From contig JBBSAM010000022.1 in NCBI GenBank assembly GCA_038252255.1, positions 1 through 64,000 on the forward strand: a DNA stretch of 64,000 bases, read 5' to 3'. Made by a program: the position numbers and the translations under genes. The DNA comes from Chersky-806 sp038252255 (GTDB lineage: Bacteria > Actinomycetota > Acidimicrobiia > IMCC26256 > JAENVU01). Below are positions 56,083-64,000 of the stretch, piece by piece; within the stretch, counting starts at the first letter, position 1, and each line of letters begins with the position of its first letter. The notes beneath the pieces are model-generated. The model had not been told where the DNA came from. It saw only the letters and a list, made by a program, of their open reading frames with translations, and did not search any database.

Positions 56083-57501
56083 CTAACAGGTCGGGCCGGC
56101 GGGCGCAGCCGGCTTGGTGGTGGCGCTCGACCCGGACGAGCTCTTCTTCGTCGTCGTCGTGGTGATCGAGGTCTTGGCCCCGGCCGGCGCGGTGATGCCC
56201 TGGTAGTCCTTGGCCAGCATGACGACGACGTCCGCGTCGGAGATCCGGGAGTCGGACACCAGCCGGCCGACACCGCCGAGGTAGACGGCCACGAGCTTGG
56301 CCTTGTCCTCGTTGCCGGGCCGGTAGTGGATCTCGGTCGCCGGGAGCGACTTGGTGTTGCCGACTCCGGCGGGGGCGAAGCTGTACCTCTGGAGGCCGGC
56401 GATCGCCTCGCCGGCTGCGCCCTCGACCCCGGAGCCGTTGAGCACCCGGACCCGGACCTGAGAGGGCAGGAGCTTCGGATTGATGTTGCTGCTGTTGGAC
56501 GCGCCGAACGTCCGCAACCGGGCCAGCACCTCGTTGGCATCAGGCTGCTTGACGATGACACTGGCGCCATCGGAGGCCGGTTGGACCGGCAGGGTGATCA
56601 TCTCGATCGCGCTGTTGTCGTTCGGGTTGACCTTTCGGAACGTGTTGACGAGCCGGAAGATGTCGGACTTCCCGAGCTGCGCGTCGATCTTGAGCTTCGG
56701 AATCGTCGCGTCCGCGATGTCGTACGCGGTGAGCGGGTTGGAGGCCCCCTTCGCCGCCGCGGCCGCGGCGAGGCGGCGGATGAAGTTCTGCTGGCGGGTG
56801 ATGCGGTCGAGGTCGGCCCGCGGGCTCGCGTCCACCCACTTCCCGGCCTGCGCGTCGTAGGTCTCGAGGTGGCGGGCGCGGACGTACTCGAGCGCCTGGT
56901 CGCCGTCGAGCTGCACACAGCCGGCGTTCGGGATGTCGAGCCCCGAATAGCTGTCACGCGCCGGCGCGGGGAAGAAGACGGGGATCTTGCCGATCGCGTT
57001 CACGATCCCGACGAAGGCCTTGAAGTTCACCTCGACGTAGTGGTTGATCTGGATGTCGAAGTTGTCCCTGATCGTGTCGATCACCTTCTGCGGCCCGTCG
57101 TTGAACGCGGCGTTGATCTTCTCCCGGCCGTGACCGGCGATGTTGACGAGCAGGTCCCGGGGGAACGAGACGAGCAGGCTCGTCTTCGCTTCGGGGTCGA
57201 TGTGCACCACCATCAACGTGTCGGAACGCGCCGGGCCCGTCTCCGCGGAGGTTCCGAACGCCTGCTGCTCGCCCGCGCTCTGCACGAAGTCGCGGGTGTC
57301 CGAGCCGATCACGAGGAAGTTGCCGGCCTGGCCCGGACCCGAGGGGAGCTTGAGGTTCCCGATGCGGGGGATGTCGTCGAAGCGGCTGTTGATGACCTGG
57401 TTCGCGCCGACGATCCCGCCCGTCACGAGGACGAACGTCACGCCGAGCGCGATCACGTATCGACGGCCGAAGGCGCGCCAGGACGACGGAGAGAGAGCCA
57501 C
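56083..57501 (-). CDS. LCP family (LytR-CpsA-Psr) cell-wall glycopolymer ligase with LytR_C domain
   Basis: 472 aa. One N-terminal helix (about 16-34) is followed by the LCP domain (about 60-270). Key blocks are VIGSDTRDFV, SDTLMVVHIDPEAKTSLLVSFPRDLLVNIAGHG (lipid-pyrophosphate arginine and aspartate), KINAAFNDG and LDGDQALEYVRARHLE. A LytR_C domain (about 360-440) starts VRVRVLNGSGVEGAAGEAI. The tail is a Thr/Ser/Lys-rich low-complexity stretch. It would attach the polymer made by this operon to peptidoglycan. GTG 57501 is the start, with no strong ribosome binding site. Confidence 0.88.
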   Translation of the reverse strand: MALSPSSWRAFGRRYVIALGVTFVLVTGGIVGANQVINSRFDDIPRIGNLKLPSGPGQAGNFLVIGSDTRDFVQSAGEQQAFGTSAETGPARSDTLMVVHIDPEAKTSLLVSFPRDLLVNIAGHGREKINAAFNDGPQKVIDTIRDNFDIQINHYVEVNFKAFVGIVNAIGKIPVFFPAPARDSYSGLDIPNAGCVQLDGDQALEYVRARHLETYDAQAGKWVDASPRADLDRITRQQNFIRRLAAAAAAKGASNPLTAYDIADATIPKLKIDAQLGKSDIFRLVNTFRKVNPNDNSAIEMITLPVQPASDGASVIVKQPDANEVLARLRTFGASNSSNINPKLLPSQVRVRVLNGSGVEGAAGEAIAGLQRYSFAPAGVGNTKSLPATEIHYRPGNEDKAKLVAVYLGGVGRLVSDSRISDADVVVMLAKDYQGITAPAGAKTSITTTTTKKSSSGSSATTKPAAPAGPTC

Positions 57502-57579
57502 GGTGCGTCGATGGTACCGAAGAGCCTCCGAAAAGTGAGGGCAGGGAGCCGCACCGGGAGGCCCGGTACCCTGCAGGAG

Positions 57580-58809
57580 ATGGAGGTCGGGCCGATCCTG
57601 GCGGCACTGCCGGCCGAGCTGCCGGCCGCGGTCGGCTTCGACGGCTCGACGGTCGTCGTCGCCTGCGGCGCCGAGGAGATCGTGCTGGCGGACGGGCCCG
57701 CCGCATTCGCCCGCATCGACGGGCTCGGTCCGGGCTGGTGGGCCGGATTCCTCGCGTACGACCTGGGTCGCAGCGTCGAGCAGGTGAGTCCCCGGATTCC
57801 GGCGCACATCGCACCATCCCTACCTGATGCGCTGTTCATACGATTCGCGGCCCATGCGCAGCTTGACCGGCGCGATGGCCGCTGCACCCGGCTGGTGGGC
57901 CGGGGCGGGGCCCGCCGGTTCCTCGAAGCTGCGCTCGACGCACCCGGGGACAGTGCCCCGGTGGCGCTCGGGCCGTGGTCCACGAGCCTCGCCCGCCCCG
58001 AATTCGAAGCCGGTGTGCGCACCATCGTCGAGCACATCGAAGCGGGCGACTGCTACCAGGTGAACCTGACCCGCCAGCTCGGCTGCGACGTCGAGGCCGA
58101 CCCCGTCGCGCTCTGGAGCGCGCTGGAGAGCGGCAACCCCGCCCCGCACGGATCCTTCCTGCGCACGGGGGCCGACACCGGGATCGAGCTCGCCATCGTC
58201 TCGGCCTCGCCGGAGCGCTTCCTGCGCGTCGACGGGCGCGCCGTCGAGACGCGCCCGATCAAGGGAACCGACACCTCGCCGGCCCGGCTGCGTGCGAGCG
58301 CGAAGGACCGAGCCGAGAACGTGATGATCGTGGACCTCGCCCGCAACGACCTCGGGCGCGTCTGCGAACCCGGGTCGGTGCGCGTGCCCGGCTTGTGCGA
58401 GCTCGAGGCCCACCCCGGCCTCGTCCATCTCGTGAGCACCGTGCGGGGCTCGTTGCGCGACGACGTCGGGCTCGGCGATCTGCTGCGGGCGACGTTCCCG
58501 CCCGCGTCGGTGACGGGTGCACCCAAGCCGCGCGTGCTGCAGGAGATCGAGGAGCTCGAGCCCGTGCGGCGCGGGATCTACTGCGGCGCCGTCGGCTGGA
58601 TCGACACCGTCACCGACCGTGCGGATCTCTCGGTCGCGATTCGCAGCTTCGTGGTGACACCCGGCTCGACCCGGCTCGGCGTCGGTGGTGGCATCACTGC
58701 GGACTCGGACCCGGCGGCGGAATGGCGGGAGACCGAGCTCAAGGCCGCGCGCCTGCTCACCGTCGCGGGCACGCGTGACGACGCCGCGGTGTCCCTGGCC
58801 GGACGATGA
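57580..58809 (+). CDS. pabB: Aminodeoxychorismate synthase component I (PabB)
   Basis: 409 aa. Converts chorismate plus ammonia to aminodeoxychorismate for folate. The C-terminal chorismate-binding domain has CYQVNLTRQL, SPERFLRVDGRAVETRPIKGT (PIKGT motif), RAENVMIVDLARNDLGRVCEPG and FPPASVTGAPKPRVLQEIEELEP, all hallmarks. The next gene is a class IV aminotransferase (PabC), 13 bp downstream, which fits. No PabA glutaminase is present in the window. An anthranilate synthase alternative is less likely because of PIKGT and the partner gene. Confidence 0.88.
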   Translation: MEVGPILAALPAELPAAVGFDGSTVVVACGAEEIVLADGPAAFARIDGLGPGWWAGFLAYDLGRSVEQVSPRIPAHIAPSLPDALFIRFAAHAQLDRRDGRCTRLVGRGGARRFLEAALDAPGDSAPVALGPWSTSLARPEFEAGVRTIVEHIEAGDCYQVNLTRQLGCDVEADPVALWSALESGNPAPHGSFLRTGADTGIELAIVSASPERFLRVDGRAVETRPIKGTDTSPARLRASAKDRAENVMIVDLARNDLGRVCEPGSVRVPGLCELEAHPGLVHLVSTVRGSLRDDVGLGDLLRATFPPASVTGAPKPRVLQEIEELEPVRRGIYCGAVGWIDTVTDRADLSVAIRSFVVTPGSTRLGVGGGITADSDPAAEWRETELKAARLLTVAGTRDDAAVSLAGR

Positions 58810-58822
58810 CGAAGCGGGTGCC

Positions 58823-59659
58823 GTGAAGCTCTGGGTCAACGGCCGGCTCGACGACCTGTCAAAACTGCGGATCTCGCCGCTCGACCACGGCCTGCTCGTC
58901 GGCGACGGGGTGTTCGAGACGTTGCGGGTCTACGGCGGCACGCCGTTCGCGTGGAGGCGCCACTACGAGCGGCTGGCGCACAGTGCCGGCGGGATCGGCC
59001 TCCCCGCTCCCCCGTCGACCGACCTCAGGGCCGCCGCCGACGCCGTCCTCGACGCGAACCAGCTGCGCGAAGCCCGGCTGCGGATCACCGTCACCGGAGG
59101 CGAGGCACCGTTGGGCTCCGAACGCGGCGAGGCTGCGCCCACCGTCATCGTGGCGGCCAGCGAGCTGGCACCCCGATCCGAGGTGGCGGACGTCGTGACG
59201 GTCCCCTGGGCCCGGAACGAGCGCGGCGCGATCTCGGGCCTGAAGACGATCTCGTACGCCGAGAACGTGCGGGCCCTGGCCTACGCCCGGGAGCACGGCG
59301 CGGGCGAAGCGGTCTTCCCGAACACGCGGGGCGAGCTCTGCGAGGCGACCGGATCGAACGTGTTCCTCGTCTTCGCCGGCGTGCTGCACACTCCTCCCGC
59401 GGAGGCCGGCTGCCTCCTGGGGGTCACCCGCGCGCTGGTGCTCGAGCTCGCGGCCGGCATGGGGATCGCGATCGAGGAAGCCGCGCTCCCGCTCGACGCC
59501 CTGCACCGCGCGGACGAGGCGTTCCTCTCGTCCACGACGCGGGAGGTCCAGGCGATCGGACGGGTGGACGGTCAGACCCTCCCGATCGCCCCGGGCCCGC
59601 TGACCACCCGGCTCGCAGACGCGTTCACGGAATTGGTCGCCGGCAACCCCGACCCCTGA
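58823..59659 (+). CDS. pabC: Aminodeoxychorismate lyase-like class IV aminotransferase (PabC)
   Basis: 278 aa PLP enzyme. The start VNGRLDDLSKLRISPLDHGLLVGDGVFETLRV, the catalytic lysine in SGLKTISYAENVRALAYA and the PLP-phosphate region NTRGELCEATGSNVFLVF match the class. After pabB the likely reaction is aminodeoxychorismate to 4-aminobenzoate plus pyruvate; branched-chain or D-amino acid transamination is an alternative. GTG 58823. Confidence 0.83.
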   Translation: MKLWVNGRLDDLSKLRISPLDHGLLVGDGVFETLRVYGGTPFAWRRHYERLAHSAGGIGLPAPPSTDLRAAADAVLDANQLREARLRITVTGGEAPLGSERGEAAPTVIVAASELAPRSEVADVVTVPWARNERGAISGLKTISYAENVRALAYAREHGAGEAVFPNTRGELCEATGSNVFLVFAGVLHTPPAEAGCLLGVTRALVLELAAGMGIAIEEAALPLDALHRADEAFLSSTTREVQAIGRVDGQTLPIAPGPLTTRLADAFTELVAGNPDP

Positions 59660-59666
59660 CAGATGC

Positions 59667-59714
59667 TTCTCGGCACGCTGAGTGGGCCCTGAACCCCCTA
59701 GAGCGTGCCGAGAA
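59667..59714. terminator. Bidirectional terminator hairpin between pabC and birA
   Basis: TTCTCGGCACGCT (59667-59679) pairs perfectly over 13 bp with 59702-59714; 22-nt loop. It sits eight bases after the pabC stop and four before the birA stop, between convergent genes. Confidence 0.8.
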
Positions 59715-59717
59715 CGA

Positions 59718-60443
59718 CTACCTCAAGTGGACGACGTCCCCTGCGGCGATGGTCTCGATCGCGCCGTTCACGTCGACGAGCAGGCGACCGCCGGTGTCCA
59801 CGTCGATCGCCGTTCCGACAAGAGTGTCGGCCGCGCGCTCGACCCGCACCACGCGGCCGAGGGTGCCGAGCCGCTCGCGGTACTCACGCCGGGTCTCGTC
59901 GAGATCGGCGAGCCGCGCCTCGTAGCGCGCGAGGAAGGCGGCGAGCAGCTCCTCGCGGGCGACCGGGTTGCCCCCCTCCAGGTTGCACGCGGTGGCGATC
60001 CCTTCGAGCTCGGCGGGGATCTCGGGCCAGTCGAGGTTCACCCCGATGCCGACGACCACCGCATCGCCCGCCGTCTCGGCGAGGATCCCGGCGAGCTTGC
60101 GGTCGTGGACGAGCAGGTCGTTCGGCCACTTCAGCTCGGCGACGACGCCGGTCGTCGTCGCGATGGCTTCCGCCATCGCGACGGCCGCCGCGACCACGAC
60201 GACGTGACGCTCGTCCGCCGGGAGGCGGGGACGGAGGAGCACGGAGACGAGCAACGATGCGCCGGGCGGGGCGCTCCAGGTCCGGCCGAGCCGGCCTCGC
60301 CCGGCCCGCTGGTGATCGGCGACGACCACCAGGCCGTCGGGCGCACCCGATCCCGCCGCATCGAGCACGTACTGGTTCGTCGAGTCCGTCTCCGCGAGCC
60401 AGCGCAGCTCACCGAAGCGCGGACTGGCTTCGGGATCCGGCAC
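59718..60443 (-). CDS. birA: Biotin-[acetyl-CoA-carboxylase] ligase
   Basis: Attaches biotin to the carboxylase carrier domain. 241 aa, monofunctional: no N-terminal repressor helix-turn-helix. The biotinyl-AMP loop is AGRGRLGR (47-54), then KWPNDLLV and KLAGILAE with the catalytic Lys region, and VVGIGVNLDWPE. The likely target, a BCCP domain ending in EAMKMEN, is encoded by the divergent gene at 60488, 44 bp away. Confidence 0.93.
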   Translation of the reverse strand: MPDPEASPRFGELRWLAETDSTNQYVLDAAGSGAPDGLVVVADHQRAGRGRLGRTWSAPPGASLLVSVLLRPRLPADERHVVVVAAAVAMAEAIATTTGVVAELKWPNDLLVHDRKLAGILAETAGDAVVVGIGVNLDWPEIPAELEGIATACNLEGGNPVAREELLAAFLARYEARLADLDETRREYRERLGTLGRVVRVERAADTLVGTAIDVDTGGRLLVDVNGAIETIAAGDVVHLR

Positions 60444-60487
60444 GGCCCGTAGGATACGGCGACCCCGTCCCCCTGGCAGAGGTGCTC

Positions 60488-62326
60488 GTGCTCCAGAAGA
60501 TCCTGATCGCCAACCGTGGCGAGATCGCTGTCCGCGTCATGCGGACCTGTCGCGAGCTGGGAATCCCCACGGTCGCCGTCTACTCCGAGCTGGACCGTGA
60601 CGCGCTCCACGTCCGCTACGCCGACGAGGCGTACGCGCTCGGCGGCCAGACCGCGGCCGAGAGCTACCTGAACACCGACGCGATCCTCGGTGTGATCGAG
60701 CGATCCGGTGCGGACGGCGTCCATCCCGGCTACGGCTTCTACGCCGAGAACGCCGAGTTCGCCCGCGTCATCGGCGACCGTGGCGTCACCTGGATCGGCC
60801 CGCCACCCGAGGCGATCGACGTCATGGGCGACAAGATCTCCGCTCGCCGCGCCGCGGACCGGGGCGGTGTCGCGAGCGTCCCCGGCACCCTCGACCCGAT
60901 CGAGAGCGCCGACGACGTCATCGCGTTCGGCGAGAAGGTCGGGTGGCCGGTCGCGATCAAGGCTGCGTACGGCGGCGGCGGGCGCGGCATGAAGGTCGTG
61001 CACGACGCGGCGCACGCCCAGTCGGCGCTCGATTCTGCGCAGCGTGAGGCCCAGGCGTACTTCGGCCGGCCCGAGGCGTATCTCGAGAAGTACCTCCCCC
61101 GGCCGCGCCACATCGAGATGCAGGTCTTCGCCGACACCCACGGCAACGCGGTGTGGCTCGGCGAGCGGGACTGCTCGGTGCAGCGCCGTCACCAGAAGCT
61201 GGTCGAGGAGTCGCCGGCGCCCGGGCTGAGCGACACGATGCGCGCGGCGATGGGCGAGGCCGCGGTGAAGGTCGCGAAGGCGTGCGGCTACGTGAACGCC
61301 GGCACGGTGGAGATGCTCTACCAACCGGCCGAGAGCACCTCGGTGCAGGCACGAAGTGCGGGGACCGGATCGACCCAGAGCGGCGACGGCTCCGAGGACG
61401 GCGAGTTCTACTTCCTCGAGATGAACACCCGGCTCCAGGTCGAGCACTGCGTCACCGAGATGGTCACGGCACTCGACCTCGTAGCCGAGCAGATCCGTGT
61501 CGCGAGCGGCGAGCCCCTGTCGTTCACCCAGGACTCCGTGGAGCGCCGCGGGCACGCGATCGAGGTGCGGATCAACGCCGAGAACGCGGCCAAGGGCTTC
61601 CTGCCGTCACCCGGCACGGTCGCCAAGCTGCGCATCCCGTCCGGGCCCGGTGTGCGCTGGGACGGCGGGTACGAAGAGGGCGACACGATCTCGCAGTACT
61701 ACGACAACCTGCTCGCCAAGCTCATCGTGTGGGCGCCCGACCGCGACCGGGCCCGGCACCGGATGCTGCGGGCGTTGCGGGAGCTCGTCGTCGACGGGAT
61801 CCACACCACGGTCCCGGCACACGAGCTCGTGCTCGCCCACCCGGACTTCGCCGCGGGGCGCCACGCGACGAACTGGCTCGAGAACGAGGTCGACCTCTCC
61901 GGCCTGACCTCGGAAGCGAGTCCCGGCGGCACCACCGCGGCCACGGATCCCGACGCGCTCGTCGAGCGCACCGTGCCCGTCGAGGTCGACGGCAAGCGCT
62001 TCAACGTCCGGGTCTGGCTTCCCGACGCCCCGGTCGCCGGCGGCAGTGGAGGACCGGCGCGCGGGAAGCGTGCGCCGAAGCCCAAGGCGGCCGGCTCGAC
62101 CAGTGGCGGTGGCAACGGCACCGTGATCGCGCCCATGCAGGGCACGATCGTCAAGGTGCTCGTGAGCGCGGGCGAGACGGTGGCGCCGGGGCAGGCGCTC
62201 CTCGTGCTCGAAGCCATGAAGATGGAGAACCAGATCAGCAGCGAGTCCGGTGGAACCGTCGCCGAGGTGCGCGTGAGTGCCGGCGAGGGTGTCGGCACGG
62301 GCGACGTGCTCGTCATCATCGAGTGA
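60488..62326 (+). CDS. Acetyl/propionyl-CoA carboxylase alpha chain (biotin carboxylase + BCCP)
   Basis: 612 aa. The biotin carboxylase part (about 1-450) starts LQKILIANRGEIAVRVMRTC and has the ATP loop AAYGGGGRGMKVV, RHIEMQVFADTHGNAVWLGERDCSVQRRHQKLVEE and FYFLEMNTRLQVEHCVTE. The BCCP domain (about 540-612) has the biotinylated lysine in VLEAMKMEN. Between NAGTVEMLY and FYFLEMNT lies an extra stretch of about 24 residues (roughly 280-303, PAESTSVQARSAGTGSTQSG and following acidic residues), where relatives have about five; most is encoded by the 46-nt dispersed repeat. Needs a beta subunit not present here. GTG 60488 has AGAGG 5 bases upstream; GTG 60482 is the alternative. Confidence 0.92.
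   Translation: MLQKILIANRGEIAVRVMRTCRELGIPTVAVYSELDRDALHVRYADEAYALGGQTAAESYLNTDAILGVIERSGADGVHPGYGFYAENAEFARVIGDRGVTWIGPPPEAIDVMGDKISARRAADRGGVASVPGTLDPIESADDVIAFGEKVGWPVAIKAAYGGGGRGMKVVHDAAHAQSALDSAQREAQAYFGRPEAYLEKYLPRPRHIEMQVFADTHGNAVWLGERDCSVQRRHQKLVEESPAPGLSDTMRAAMGEAAVKVAKACGYVNAGTVEMLYQPAESTSVQARSAGTGSTQSGDGSEDGEFYFLEMNTRLQVEHCVTEMVTALDLVAEQIRVASGEPLSFTQDSVERRGHAIEVRINAENAAKGFLPSPGTVAKLRIPSGPGVRWDGGYEEGDTISQYYDNLLAKLIVWAPDRDRARHRMLRALRELVVDGIHTTVPAHELVLAHPDFAAGRHATNWLENEVDLSGLTSEASPGGTTAATDPDALVERTVPVEVDGKRFNVRVWLPDAPVAGGSGGPARGKRAPKPKAAGSTSGGGNGTVIAPMQGTIVKVLVSAGETVAPGQALLVLEAMKMENQISSESGGTVAEVRVSAGEGVGTGDVLVIIE
61331..61376 (+). repeat. 46-nt dispersed repeat, copy B, inside the carboxylase gene
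   Basis: Codon-aligned insertion in the carboxylase frame, encoding ESTSVQARSAGTGST. Core AGGCACGAAGTGCGGGGACC followed by GGATCGACCC (61347-61376) matches copy A at 25 of 30 and copy C at 23 of 30 positions. Confidence 0.6.
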
Positions 62327-62327
62327 C

Positions 62328-62373
62328 GAGCGCACGCGGGAGCGGGCACGAAGTGCGTACGCCGCAACGACCC
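62328..62373 (+). repeat. 46-nt dispersed repeat, copy C
   Basis: Starts two bases after the carboxylase stop. It shares GAGCGCACGC, AGCGGGC, CGAAGTGCG, CCG and CGACCC with copy A at identical spacing (38 of 46). The centre GCACGAAGTGC is a 4-bp hairpin with a GAA loop. Confidence 0.6.
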
Positions 62374-62393
62374 GGACGGTAGGTTCACCGTCG

Positions 62394-63194
62394 TTGGGCG
62401 CTCCGCTGTTCGTCGTCGACGCGTTCACCGACGCTCCGTTCGCGGGCAACCCGGCCGCGGTGTGCCTCCTCGACTCGCCGGCCGATCCTGCGTGGATGCA
62501 GGCCGTCGCGGCCGAGATGAACCTGGCCGAGACGGCGTTCGTCGTGCCGGCCGGCGCGGAGTTCGGGTTGCGCTGGTTCACGCCGGCGGTCGAGGTGCCG
62601 CTCTGCGGTCATGCGACCCTGGCCAGCGCGCATGTGCTCTGGGGCGGCTGGGTCCCGCTCGAGGTGGACGTGCGCTTTCAGACCGCGAGCGGCCGGCTCA
62701 CCTGCACCCGGGCCGGGGACCTGATCGAGATGGACCTCCCGGCCGACGAGCCCGCGCCGATTCCGACCCCGGATCCGCTCGCGGCGGCGCTCGGCGTCGC
62801 GGCGGCGGACATCGTGGAGACCGCTCAGAACCGGGTGGGCAAGATCGTTGCGGTCACCGGCGCGGCAACGGTTCGCTCGCTGGAGCCCGACTTCGGGTTG
62901 TTGCTCGAGCTGGATGCGGCCGGGGTCATCGTGACGGCGAGGTCCGACGAGCCCGAGGTGGATTTCGTCTCCCGTTACTTCGCCCCCGCGGTGGGCATCG
63001 ACGAAGACCCGGTCACCGGTGCGGCGCATTGCGCGCTCGCGCCGTTCTGGGCGGCCCGGCTCGGCCGCGACGAGCTGGTCGGCTACCAGGCCTCCGCCCG
63101 TGGTGGCACCGTCCGGTGCCGAGTTGCCGGCGACCGGGTCGTGCTCGGCGGCCACGCGGTCACCGTGACGCGCGGCGAGCTCGTCGCTGCCTGA
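62394..63194 (+). CDS. PhzF family isomerase/epimerase-like protein
   Basis: 266 aa. The family's catalytic glutamate is in MNLAETAFVVP (about 43-53). FTPAVEVPLCGHATLASAHVL (about 62-82) and the C-terminal-half glycine motif DEDPVTGAAHCALAPFW (about 203-219) complete the two-domain DAP-epimerase-like fold. Substrate unknown; a phenazine cluster is not present. TTG 62394 is the best start (AGGT upstream; protein begins LGAPLFVVDAFTDAPFAGNP, as relatives do). It follows the carboxylase by 67 bp. Confidence 0.85.
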   Translation: MGAPLFVVDAFTDAPFAGNPAAVCLLDSPADPAWMQAVAAEMNLAETAFVVPAGAEFGLRWFTPAVEVPLCGHATLASAHVLWGGWVPLEVDVRFQTASGRLTCTRAGDLIEMDLPADEPAPIPTPDPLAAALGVAAADIVETAQNRVGKIVAVTGAATVRSLEPDFGLLLELDAAGVIVTARSDEPEVDFVSRYFAPAVGIDEDPVTGAAHCALAPFWAARLGRDELVGYQASARGGTVRCRVAGDRVVLGGHAVTVTRGELVAA

Positions 63195-63201
63195 CCGGTC
63201 G

Positions 63202-64000
63202 CTACGGGAGACCGGGGGTCGAGAACGGGTGCAGGCCACCGTAGGCGTCCACCTCGACCCCGCCGGCGCCGACGAAGAAGCTCGTCACCCCGCGCACGAG
63301 CGGCGTCGAGAACTTCGGCGCGCCGGCCGCCTCCGGGGTCGGAGCCCCGAGGAGCTGTCCCCAGGGGTGGAGACCGCCGAAGCTGTCCGCGATCCAACCG
63401 CCGGCGACCTTCCCGTCCAGCACGAACGGTGACGTCACGCCGCGGGCGATGTCGAAGCCGGGCCAGTACGGGCCACCCCGGGCCGCGGGCGGCTTCGGTC
63501 CCGCACCGATCGAGAACGGGTGCAGGCCACCGAACCCGTCGACGACGTAACCACCGCTGCCGTCCGGGAGGATCGTGACGCCGCGAGCGATGTCCCGGCC
63601 GGCCCAGTAGGGCCCGTTCGTGACGGCCGGCGGACGTGGGCTGCTGCCGATCTTGAACGAGTGCAGGCCACCGAACCCGTCGAGGACGTAGCCGCCGCTG
63701 CCGTCGGGCATGACGGCGACGCCGCGCACGATGTCCCAGCCCGGCCAGTACGGCCCACCACTCGTCGGCGGCGGCTTCGTGCCTTGCGACCACGGGTGCA
63801 GCCCACCGAACGCGTCGACGACGTAGCCGCCGCTCTTCGTGCCGTCCTGCGCGACGCCGCGCACGATGTCCCACCCGGGCCAGTACGGACCACTCACGAT
63901 CGGGCGCACGCGCACGATCTGGCTCAAGCCGTCGAGCTGGGTCCCGTGACCCGCGCCGCCGAAGAACGCGACATAGCCCGCGTCGGTGTAATACGCGCTT
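63202..64000 (-). CDS. Propeller-like DGFGG-repeat protein, 5' part beyond the window
   Basis: Partial gene, open without a stop to the right edge; about 265 codons are visible and the N-terminus is missing. It consists of about five units of roughly 45 aa with PYWPGWDIVRGVAV.PDGSGGYVLDGFGGLH. These are the same family as the repeats of the CAP protein at 9100, but with P-rich linkers between units. Units near the C-terminus degrade (VEVDAYGGLHPFSTPGLP). By analogy it is probably an exported protein whose N-terminal domain lies outside. Convergent with the PhzF gene, 7 bp apart. Confidence 0.8.
   Translation of the reverse strand, partial: SAYYTDAGYVAFFGGAGHGTQLDGLSQIVRVRPIVSGPYWPGWDIVRGVAQDGTKSGGYVVDAFGGLHPWSQGTKPPPTSGGPYWPGWDIVRGVAVMPDGSGGYVLDGFGGLHSFKIGSSPRPPAVTNGPYWAGRDIARGVTILPDGSGGYVVDGFGGLHPFSIGAGPKPPAARGGPYWPGFDIARGVTSPFVLDGKVAGGWIADSFGGLHPWGQLLGAPTPEAAGAPKFSTPLVRGVTSFFVGAGGVEVDAYGGLHPFSTPGLP

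Noticed and set aside
54895..58809. A plus-strand open frame of 1304 codons across the ugd-rmlB-LCP region
   Set aside because: Only its last 409 codons are a real gene (pabB). The rest is an antisense shadow of well-supported minus-strand genes, kept open by high GC, with low-complexity Arg/Gly/Ala-rich translation.

Overview
The window is a 64 kb piece of a high-GC, densely packed chromosome from an actinobacterium. Three things point there: a set of typical actinobacterial families (F420 side-chain genes cofD and cofE, an F420-type luciferase-like oxidoreductase, a TIGR03083/mycothiol-type DinB protein, DUF3052, DUF3817, DUF5719, a WbbL-like glycosyltransferase, an LCP ligase), frequent GTG starts, and gene order. 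From 28 to 57 kb the order ahcY - sugar isomerases - Trm112 - phosphomannomutase - envelope genes - cofD/cofE - sugar-nucleotide pyrophosphorylase - WbbL-like GT2 - LCP resembles, from memory, the sahH-manB-fbiAB-wbbL region of Mycobacterium and its Streptomyces counterpart. Class Acidimicrobiia is my best guess (inference). The first 170 bases are poly-G/poly-C and look like a bad contig end.

Layout. 0.2-8.8 kb: msrA, yqgE, a PPK2 kinase, two tandem double-hotdog proteins, a PlsC-type acyltransferase, a Gfo/Idh oxidoreductase, an ABC-2 exporter pair and a DUF3817 protein. 9-20 kb: a secreted CAP-domain protein with C-terminal propeller-like repeats, then mixed oxidoreductases and small enzymes (MDR, SDR, SMP-30, pirin, TesB-like, LLM/F420, TetR, SRAP, DUF3052, MFS). 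20-30 kb: a 1-Cys peroxiredoxin, then the minus-strand housekeeping run comF - FlgM-like - hpf - secA - prfB - ftsE - ftsX, and ahcY. 29.7-30.6 kb: a 937-bp mobile-element remnant with inverted ends and an 8-bp target duplication. 30.8-45 kb: mannose metabolism (cupin, PGI/PMI, Trm112, manB), large envelope membrane proteins, a small zinc-ribbon protein, a CPBP protease, ftsH, a thioredoxin-like protein, DUF5719 and a GT2-membrane fusion. 45-48 kb: an 11-mer-repeat protein and cofD-cofE-nitroreductase. 48-57.5 kb: a minus-strand nucleotide-sugar and glycosyltransferase operon (GalE-like, ManC-like, His-rich protein, WbbL-like, DPM-like, UXS, Ugd, RmlB-like, LCP). 57.6-63.2 kb: pabB, pabC, birA, a biotin-dependent acyl-CoA carboxylase alpha chain and a PhzF protein. 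The right edge cuts a second propeller-repeat protein.

How the parts connect. Ugd feeds UXS (UDP-Glc to UDP-GlcA to UDP-Xyl), and the manB/PGI-PMI/ManC-like genes supply GDP-mannose-type donors. The DPM-like and WbbL-like glycosyltransferases and the LCP ligase are consistent with building a wall polysaccharide and attaching it. CofD and CofE complete F420, which the LLM-family enzyme at 15 kb probably uses. BirA lies divergently beside its likely biotinylation target.

The most unusual signals are non-coding: (1) a 46-nt dispersed repeat in three ungapped copies, one of them translated in frame inside the biotin carboxylase; (2) a second repeat family that sits directly after stop codons; (3) the small mobile element with intact ends and target duplication. 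No CRISPR array, rRNA or tRNA gene was seen.
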